This document shows positions 28,416 to 33,850 of a stretch of DNA of 33,850 nucleotides, in pieces (the first letter of the stretch is position 1; each line of letters starts with the position of its first letter). The stretch is from Candidatus Altimarinota bacterium (GTDB taxonomy: Bacteria; Patescibacteriota; Gracilibacteria; BD1-5; UBA6164): NCBI GenBank assembly GCA_030683605.1, contig JAUXPL010000057.1, positions 1-33,850 on the forward strand, read 5' to 3'. The notes beneath the pieces are model-generated. The model was not told the origin of the DNA. It did not search any database and was given only the letters and a program-made list of their open reading frames with translations. The translations under genes were made by a program, and so were the position numbers.

Positions 28416-28856
28416 ATGACTAAAATAACTATATCCATTGAGGTAAATAAAAATATTGATAAAGCTTGGGAAGTATGGAATAATCCAGAGCATATTGTAA
28501 ATTGGTGTTTTGCTTGAGATGATTGGTCATGTCCTAAAGCATCAAATGATTTAAATACCGGATGAAAATTTAGTACTACTATGGCAGCAAGAGATTGATC
28601 TATGAGTTTTGACTTAGAATGAGTATATACTAATATAATAGATAAAAAGAATATCGATTATACTATTATAGATATGCAATACTGAGAAAATTACATAGAA
28701 AAATGAAGAAAAGTTTCACTGATATTTGAATCTATTTGAGATAAAACTATAATAACTGAAACTTTTGATGCTGAAGATATTCATAGCTTAGAATTACAAA
28801 AAGCTTGATGGCAATCTATATTAGATAGATTTAAAAACTACTCAGAAAGTTTATAA
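28416..28856 (+). CDS. SRPBCC / AHSA1-like domain protein
   Basis: 146 residues. It begins ITISIEVNKNIDKAWEVWNN, then PEHIVNWCFAGDDWSCP and a later GGKFSTTMAARDGSMSFDLEG; the end is ELQKAGWQSILDRFKNY. This is the START/Bet v1-like fold of the AHSA1 (YndB-type) family, a hydrophobic-ligand pocket with unknown substrate. Start is ATG at 28416, 20 bp after the flavodoxin-like gene. TGA-Gly is common. Confidence 0.87.
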
Positions 28857-28882
28857 AATAAAAATGAAAGATGTGATTTAAA

Positions 28883-29182
28883 ATGATAAATGAGAGTTTT
28901 AAATGTGAAAACTGTGAAAAAGAGATAAGTGAGCATCCAGAATGATCAGCTAGAAATCACTGTCCTTTTTGTTTGTATTCTAAACATCTAGATGAAGATT
29001 ATCCATGAGATAGAGCTTCAAAATGTCACTGACTAATGAAACCTATAGATATAGACTACAAAAAAAACAAGTGAAATATGATAAAGCACAAATGCGCTAA
29101 ATGCGGAAAAGAAATACTTAACAAAGTGGCACCCGATGATGAATTCCTAGAATTCGTCAAAAAAAGAAACAAAATGATTTAA
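28883..29182 (+). CDS. RNHCP-domain zinc-ribbon protein
   Basis: 99 residues. It has two CxxC-type knuckles: CENC near the N-terminus and CAKC in the second half. Between them is the RNHCPFCLYSKHLDED segment, followed by PGDRASKCHGLMKPI, which gives the RNHCP family its name. Zinc binding is expected; the function is unknown in the family. The Gly of PGDR is TGA. ATG at 28883 is chosen because an upstream ATG (28864) runs into TAA after 5 codons. The terminator overlaps its stop. Confidence 0.9.
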
Positions 29183-29198
29183 TTTTGTTTCTTTTTTT
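29161..29198 (+). terminator. Intrinsic terminator overlapping a stop codon
   Basis: AAAAAGAAACAAAAT-GATTTA-ATTTTGTTTCTTTTT; the left arm codes for the last residues of the RNHCP protein. Confidence 0.85.
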
Positions 29199-29239
29199 TA
29201 ATTTATACATTTTATGAATATATGAAAAACTTATATTTT

Positions 29240-29268
29240 TTGACACAAATGTATAACTATGATAAAAT
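29240..29268 (+). promoter_or_regulatory. Consensus promoter
   Basis: TTGACA, 17-base spacer, TAAAAT; 28 bases before the ATG at 29297. Confidence 0.75.
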
Positions 29269-29296
29269 TGTACTATCTTATCAATTATAATAAATT

Positions 29297-30046
29297 ATGT
29301 CAGGAATCGAGAATAACAATCAGACACCAATATCAGAGAATGAAATATTAGCTGATTCTAGCTGAGAAATGAGTAAAGATAAAGTAATAAAATTACTAGA
29401 TTTTTTAAAAAGCAAAGCAACTACAGCTCAAGCAAAACAATTAGAAACTTTTTTAAATACTCATATGCAAAATGGAGTATTATTAAATCAATGATTTAAA
29501 TTAAACAATGAATATTTTAATAATATTTTATCAAATATTTATAGATGAAATTTATTTAGCTTTGAAAAGAAAATCTGACAATTTTTAACAGTACAACAAG
29601 ATATTGCTCCTTTTTCAGAAACAGCTGATAAAAATTACAAAAACGAATGTAGTGCTGTTACAAATGAAGCAAAAAATGCATGTAATTCACTAAAAACTGA
29701 ATTAAAACAAAATAATGAAATAAGACAGAATAATTCTATTAAATCTCAACAAAATATTAGTCCAAAAGTAGAGAGTGTAACATTATCTAATAATTCAGAA
29801 ATATTATACAAAGGAAATAATGTGATTAAAATATGAAATAATGAGTATGGTTTTGAAATACCTCTTAATTGAATAATTGAATGATTAAATGTAAACTGAG
29901 ACAATTTATCTGTAACTATAAATGCTTATTGACGTAGAGCATTAGTATGACCATATTCAATAAGCGAATTTACAAAAAATATAGCAGCATGAAAAATGTC
30001 ATTAAAAACTAGCTATTGAGATGTAAAAATAACTAAGATAAGTTAA
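29297..30046 (+). CDS. Hypothetical protein
   Basis: 249 residues, no signal peptide or membrane helix. The N-terminal part is helical and polar (SKDKVIKLLDFLKSKATTAQ, FEKKIGQFLTVQQDI). A Gln/Asn-rich linker follows (around residues 130-155). The C-terminal 90 residues look beta-rich (VIKIGNNEYGFEIPLNGIIE). Own promoter and terminator. TGA-Gly present. No family recognised; the Asn-rich linker suggests two modules. Confidence 0.8.
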
Positions 30047-30079
30047 AAAAACAAAAATCATATGATTTTTGTTTTTTTA
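30045..30079. terminator. Bidirectional terminator between convergent genes
   Basis: AAAAAAACAAAAATCAT / ATGATTTTTGTTTTTTT, a perfect 17-bp stem serving the plus-strand hypothetical gene and the minus-strand aldolase gene. Confidence 0.9.
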
Positions 30080-31096
30080 TAATTCATTTAAAAACTCATC
30101 CACTTTATCTTCTCTTGTTGCCCAAGATGTTACAAGTCTAACAACTGATTCTTTGTCTCATTTTTCCCATATATAAAAAATAAATTTTTTCTCTAGTTTT
30201 TTTATTAATTCATTAGATAATATTGGAAAAATCTGATTTGATTCAGGTTCTAGCATAAATTTATATCATTTTTCCTTAATTCAATTAGCTAGCTTCATAG
30301 CCATATTATTAATATGCTCAGCTAATTCAAAAAATAGATTTTCTTTAAATAATTCATAGAATTGTATTCACAATAATCTTCATTTTGCTAATAGAGCTCA
30401 TTTTTGCTTTAAATGAAATCTGAAATCCTCTTTCATTTTATTATTATTTATAACAATTGCTTCTCATAACAATGCTCAGTTTTTAGTTCATCATATATAA
30501 AACATATCTACTAGATTTGAGATATCTTCTATAGTCATATCATTGTTTGGTGATGCAAGAGCTGATCCTAATCTAGCTCAATCTAGATACAAATACAGAT
30601 TATTTTTCTTGCAAAAAAATGATATTTTTTCCAATTCTTTTCTAGTATATATAGATCATATTTCAGTACTATTAGATATAAATACTAGCTTTGGTCTAAC
30701 CATATGGTCAGGCATAGTTATAATATCTAGTGCTTCTTGTATCTTTTTTACTGTGATTTTACCATTTTCATCTTGTTTATTTATTATCATATGTCATGTT
30801 GCTTCTATTGCTCATGCCTCTCTCAGAGAAATATGTGATGTTTTCACAGCTATAATCGCTTCATGGTGTTTTAGAACAGCAGAAATAGAAATCAAATTTG
30901 CTTGTGTTCATCCAGAAACAAAATATATATCACTATTTTTATTCCTTATTTTTTTTCTGATAAATTCTTTTGCTTTTTCTGAATAATAATCATGTCAATA
31001 TCATTCATGTTGCTCCAAATTTGACTCCATCATAGTCTTTAATATACTCTCATGACATCATTCACTATAATCATTCTTAAAACTATATTTTTGCAT
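30077..31096 (-). CDS. ltaE: Low-specificity L-threonine aldolase (beta-eliminating-lyase family)
   Basis: 339 residues, PLP-dependent fold type I, which cleaves threonine or allo-threonine to glycine and acetaldehyde. Seen: DYSEGCHESILKTMMESN at the N-terminus, FVSGGTQANLISISAVL (cofactor-binding), LYLDGARLGSALAS (Asp/Arg for PLP), and IGGTKNGALLGEAIVI with the Schiff-base Lys. It is a possible glycine source for a cell that also spends glycine on UGA codons; that link is inference. Start is ATG at 31096. No gene follows on this strand for 1 kb or more. Confidence 0.9.
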
Positions 31097-31171
31097 TCTA
31101 TTTATTTATAAATTATTAAATAATACTATATTTATCAAAAAATATTTAGCAAAATTATTTTTATATCTAGA

Positions 31172-31199
31172 TTGACTTACTTAATATAATAAGTATAAA
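31172..31199 (+). promoter_or_regulatory. Promoter of the gene at 31236
   Basis: TTGACT, 16-base spacer, TATAAA, followed by an SD (AAAGGAG) at 31221-31227. Confidence 0.65.
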
Positions 31200-31235
31200 T
31201 ATATTACAAAATTAAAACAAAAAGGAGAAATAAAA

Positions 31236-31586
31236 GTGACTTCATTATATTTTTTTATAAAGAATTTTGATTATTATTTGGAATATTTTACTCAAAAAAT
31301 AGAAGATATATTAGAAAATAAAAAATACAGATATTTATTTAATGTCATTATGTTAAGTGGACCAATATTCTTATTAAGTACTGTCTACACTGTTTTTACT
31401 TGTAGTGAAATAGAGCTTGTAGGATACCAAAAAGAATCTGGAACTTGGGTTCGTGAATCAATAATTGAATTATTTATATTTTTTGAAACTCTCACTATGA
31501 GAAAAAGTGGTAGAGTTGTTCAGATAACTGTTTTAGGTTATGCTATAACTTTGTTCATGATATATATTGGTACAATTATTAGATAG
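31236..31586 (+). CDS. Small membrane protein, no TGA codons
   Basis: 116 residues. GTG start with AAAGGAG 8 bases upstream (MTSLYFFIKNFDYYLEYFTQ). Two hydrophobic helices: LFNVIMLSGPIFLLSTVYTV and ITVLGYAITLFMIYIGTIIR. All glycines are GGA/GGT and none is TGA; CGT is used for Arg. Own promoter, SD and terminator. These features match the foreign-looking genes at 23.7-24.9 kb and differ from its neighbours. No family recognised. Confidence 0.75.
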   Translation: MTSLYFFIKNFDYYLEYFTQKIEDILENKKYRYLFNVIMLSGPIFLLSTVYTVFTCSEIELVGYQKESGTWVRESIIELFIFFETLTMRKSGRVVQITVLGYAITLFMIYIGTIIR

Positions 31587-31588
31587 AA

Positions 31589-31622
31589 TAAAAAGACACT
31601 GTATTTATTTCAGTGTCTTTTA
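31589..31622. terminator. Bidirectional terminator
   Basis: AAAAGACACTG-N9-CAGTGTCTTTT between convergent genes; it overlaps the stop of the minus-strand gene at 31620. Confidence 0.85.
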
Positions 31623-32060
31623 CTTGATTATATTTTCATTTATTACTTTTTCTAATTGTATAGGTTCATCTGTACCAATTCTATATATTTTACCATCTTT
31701 TAATACTATTTCTACTGCATCAAATCATGAAACATTATATACAATTATTTTTTTAGGCCAAAACCAAAATCTGATTCACCATCATATATACCAAGGATTT
31801 TTAACCACTTTTACAGATTCTATTTCTTTTAATAAAAAGCTATTCGTATATAATCAATATCAAAATTTTATATTCAAGGCATCATCATCTATATTTACAT
31901 TCAAAGTCAAAAAACTCAACAAAATAAGAAAAATTAATATCATAGATGTTAATGAATAAAATTCAACTCAATTCAAATAAACAATATAAATAAACAAAAA
32001 AGTAATTGCAATTAATACAATAATCATTAAAACCCCTATTTGAGTGTGATTATATTTCAT
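31620..32060 (-). CDS. Small membrane protein, PH-like domain possible
   Basis: 146 residues. Two N-terminal hydrophobic helices (GVLMIIVLIAITFLFIYIVY and SMILIFLILLSFLTLNV), then about 85 residues of beta-rich sequence (LKEIESVKVVKNPWYIWGWG, then VEIVLKDGKIYRIGTDEPIQ). This layout resembles bacterial PH-domain/DUF membrane proteins (YdbT/YvbH-like), but the match is weak. Start is ATG at 32060; TGA-Gly present. Function unknown. Confidence 0.75.
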
Positions 32061-32161
32061 AAGTAAATAGTTAAATAATAAACTAAAAACTTCATATATT
32101 AATCTATTAATATATAGTACAAATTATACATATTAATAAATATTTACAAGTGTTTTTGTTA

Positions 32162-32524
32162 TTATATTTTTTGCACTTCTTCAGCCAATCTAAATATTGT
32201 AATATTTTTTATCAACTCATAATCTAGTGCTTTATCAAATGGAAATTGAATTGTTCATTTTGATTGCTTATATTCTTTTAGTTCATTTTGGAAATGTGAT
32301 ATAGCAGACGGTGATGGATAAAAACCAATATGTTTTTTATATGCAGCAAAGTGTAGTAGATTTTTTTTATTATATACAAAAGTAGGTATTCCATACTTTA
32401 TTGCTTCTGATAAATTAGGAGATAATTCATGTATAATTTTTCTTATTTTTTTTAAAATTATTTGTGTTTCTATTGGATAATTTGAAATATATTCATCTAT
32501 ATTTGTAATATTTATATCTTGCAT
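32162..32524 (-). CDS. DUF1801 / YdhG-like protein
   Basis: 120 residues. NIDEYISNYPIETQIILKKI, then EAIKYGIPTFVYNKKNLLHF, AAYKKHIGFYPSPSAI and GTIQFPFDKALDYELIK match the DUF1801 (YdhG/iron-chaperone frataxin-like) family in order. Cytosolic; its molecular role is not established in the family. Start is ATG at 32524. The TilS gene is divergent, 86 bp away. Confidence 0.88.
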
Positions 32525-32610
32525 ATGTATGGAATTATAGAGTAAAGAAATTTATTTTGATTTTAATATAAAATACATAAAATACAATAAATATTTTTAA
32601 TAAAATGTAA

Positions 32611-33594
32611 ATGATTAATATTCAAGATTTTTTAGGAAAATACTACAATCCAGATGAAAAAATAATACTAGCTTGTTCTACTTGACCTGATAGTATGTTT
32701 TTGTTGTACAAAATACTAGAAACAACTTACAAAGACAATTTAGTAGTATGTTATTTCAATCACAAACTGAGACCAGAAGCAAACCAAGAAGAAAAATGGA
32801 TAGAAGAATTATGAAAAAAACATTGATTTAAAGTAGAAATAGCAGAAGCTGATATTAGAAATATTGCTGCATTGTATCCTAGTAAATCACTAGAAGAATT
32901 AGCAAGAGAAAAGAGATATGCATTCCTAAATGCTATACTTAACATATATAATGCTGAGAAAATCATCACAGGTCATCATTTAGATGACAAAATAGAGACA
33001 TTTTTCTTCAATCTAGCTAGAGGAAGCAAATTGACTGGACTAATAAATATGACAGAAAAATCATGAGCAATTCTTAGACCACTTATCAATATAGAAAAAA
33101 AAGATATATTAGAGTACCTAAACACAAACAATCTAGAATACAAAATAGATAATACGAATTTCGACACAGATATCACTAGAAACAAGCTCAGACATGATAT
33201 TATTCCTCAGTTTGCAGACATAAACTCAAACTATAAAACAAATATAAATAATCTGATTTCTTACCTAGTAGAAGTGAAACAATTCATAGATAATGAAGTT
33301 GAAAAATTCTTAACAGAACAATGAATATTGATATTCAATAGCTGAAAATATCAAATAAATACTCTAGAAATTTATGGATATTTCTACATAGAAGACTTCA
33401 ATTCCCTATCTACCCTACTACAAAAAGAAATAATCAGACATATTTATTTTATAAGTAATTGAAACTCTACTATTTGACTTAGCGAAGCCAATATTTCAGA
33501 GGTAATTAGGTTTATAAATGGAAAAAACAACAAAACTATAAAGGAAATAAAAGAAATGAAACTCAAAAAAGAAAACAAGATAATTATTTTTTAA
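32611..33594 (+). CDS. tilS: tRNA(Ile)-lysidine synthetase TilS
   Basis: 327 residues. It modifies C34 of tRNA-Ile(CAU) to lysidine so the tRNA reads AUA, which is frequent in this AT-rich genome. The PP-loop ACSTGPDSMFLLY (residues 21-33; the Gly is TGA) has Thr where SGGPDS is usual. GHHLDDKIETFFFNLARGS and then RPLINIEKKDILEYL and TRNKLRHDIIP follow, all TilS signatures. Length matches the shorter forms with a reduced C-terminal domain. A strong terminator follows. Confidence 0.94.
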
Positions 33595-33607
33595 TTATCT
33601 TGTTTTA
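33571..33607 (+). terminator. Intrinsic terminator 3' of tilS
   Basis: AAAACAAGATAATTA-N5-TAATTATCTTGTTTT; the stop codon is inside the hairpin. Confidence 0.85.
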
Positions 33608-33610
33608 ATA

Positions 33611-33850
33611 GTTTCAGTAAACGACCTTTAAAAAGGTCTTTTCTTTTATAAAAATATGAAATATCTTCATTAATAATAATGAAGCTAATAGTTTCGACGA
33701 CCTTTAAAACAATGCCATTAAGTTAAGGAAAAAATGTGGTATATTTTTCTAATCCATCCCCTCGTACCTCGGTACTTCCTTTGGAAAAGGAAGAAATTTC
33801 TCCCTTTTTATCCGAAGGTGTATCCTTTAGGGCCAAAAGGGAGTCCCCGC
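33611..33850. repeat. Repeat cluster at the window end
   Basis: No gene is seen. Small hairpins GACCTTT-AAA-AAGGTC (33623-33638) and CTTCATTAATAATAATGAAG lead into ATGCCATTAAGTTAAGG (inverted relative to 131-147). From 33731 the sequence equals bases 1-78, then carries an extra module, TATCCGAAGGTGTATCCTTT then AGGG, which is absent from the first copy but present in the copy at 22246-22321. It therefore contains a modular member of the same family. Confidence 0.75.

Noticed and set aside
28864-28881. Five-codon leader ORF (MKDVI) before the RNHCP gene
   Set aside because: No residue bias and no alternative hairpins follow it, so there is no sign of attenuation.
328-33594. Many apparent frameshifts and pseudogenes when TGA is read as stop
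   Set aside because: Reading TGA as glycine restores full-length, family-typical proteins without any sequence change, so these are intact genes.
328-33594. UGA = tryptophan (table 4, Mycoplasma-like)
   Set aside because: TGA falls on conserved glycines such as Walker A GKT and SGG loops, while TGG is used at Trp positions.
1-33850. Circular plasmid or phage closed by the terminal direct repeat
   Set aside because: The two end copies differ by an inserted 28-base module, a third partial copy lies inside, and the genes are chromosomal housekeeping genes with no replication initiator or structural phage genes.
1-33850. CRISPR array
   Set aside because: The repeats are few, modular, irregularly spaced and palindromic, with no spacer pattern and no cas genes.
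1-33850. tRNA or rRNA genes in the gaps
   Set aside because: No cloverleaf with a GTTCRA-type T-loop or CCA-ending acceptor was seen; the GC-rich gap sequences are hairpin repeats.

Overview
The window is a very AT-rich chromosomal fragment from a bacterium that reads UGA as glycine (translation table 25). Nearly every gene has in-frame TGA codons, and these fall where its family has conserved glycines. Examples are the Walker A glycine of DnaB (complement of 1030-1032), the PP-loop of TilS, the PGDR motif of the RNHCP protein and the SGG of NadE. TGG is still used for tryptophan, and genes end in TAA or TAG. This points to the candidate phyla Absconditabacteria (SR1) or Gracilibacteria (BD1-5); the sequence alone does not decide between them. 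All coordinates here were worked out with UGA=Gly, because a standard-code gene caller would break most of these genes into pieces.

Layout. 1-5.5 kb: a repeat cluster, then on the minus strand dnaB, a TPR membrane protein, dprA and a polytopic membrane protein, followed by a small plus-strand membrane gene. 5.5-6.1 kb: a higBA-type toxin-antitoxin pair. 6.2-9.6 kb: glyS behind a glycine T-box leader, and leuA behind a classical leucine attenuator with a 16-residue leader peptide containing five consecutive Leu. 9.6-12.3 kb: htpX, a long hairpin element, and a polA that ends inside the 3'-5' exonuclease domain and lacks the polymerase domain. 12.3-19.2 kb: a seven-gene NAD salvage operon transcribed pncA-pncB-nadE-nudix-prs-nadD-nrtR-like. 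It covers nicotinamide to NAD, with PRPP supply, ADP-ribose recycling and its probable regulator. 19.5-23.5 kb: a repeat-containing lipoprotein, an FAD oxidoreductase and an HD-domain protein. 23.7-24.95 kb: three small genes without in-frame TGA, with strong Shine-Dalgarno sites, promoters and terminators, which look foreign. A fourth such gene is at 31.2 kb. 25.0-33.6 kb: an FNR-like reductase, mraY, unknown genes, an NAD(P)H oxidoreductase, an SRPBCC protein, an RNHCP protein, a threonine aldolase, a DUF1801-like protein and tilS.

GC-rich palindromic repeats are scattered through the window. They occur between genes and, in frame, inside polA (twice) and nadE, where they encode extra peptides. 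The first 78 bases recur in direct orientation at 33731-33808. The copies then differ by an inserted module, so they are dispersed copies and do not show circular closure.

The most notable observations are: two different amino-acid-sensing leader RNAs (T-box and ribosome-mediated attenuator) side by side in a UGA=Gly organism; a truncated polA next to a hairpin element; in-frame repeat peptides; and an island of standard-code-compatible genes. No tRNA, rRNA or CRISPR array was seen.
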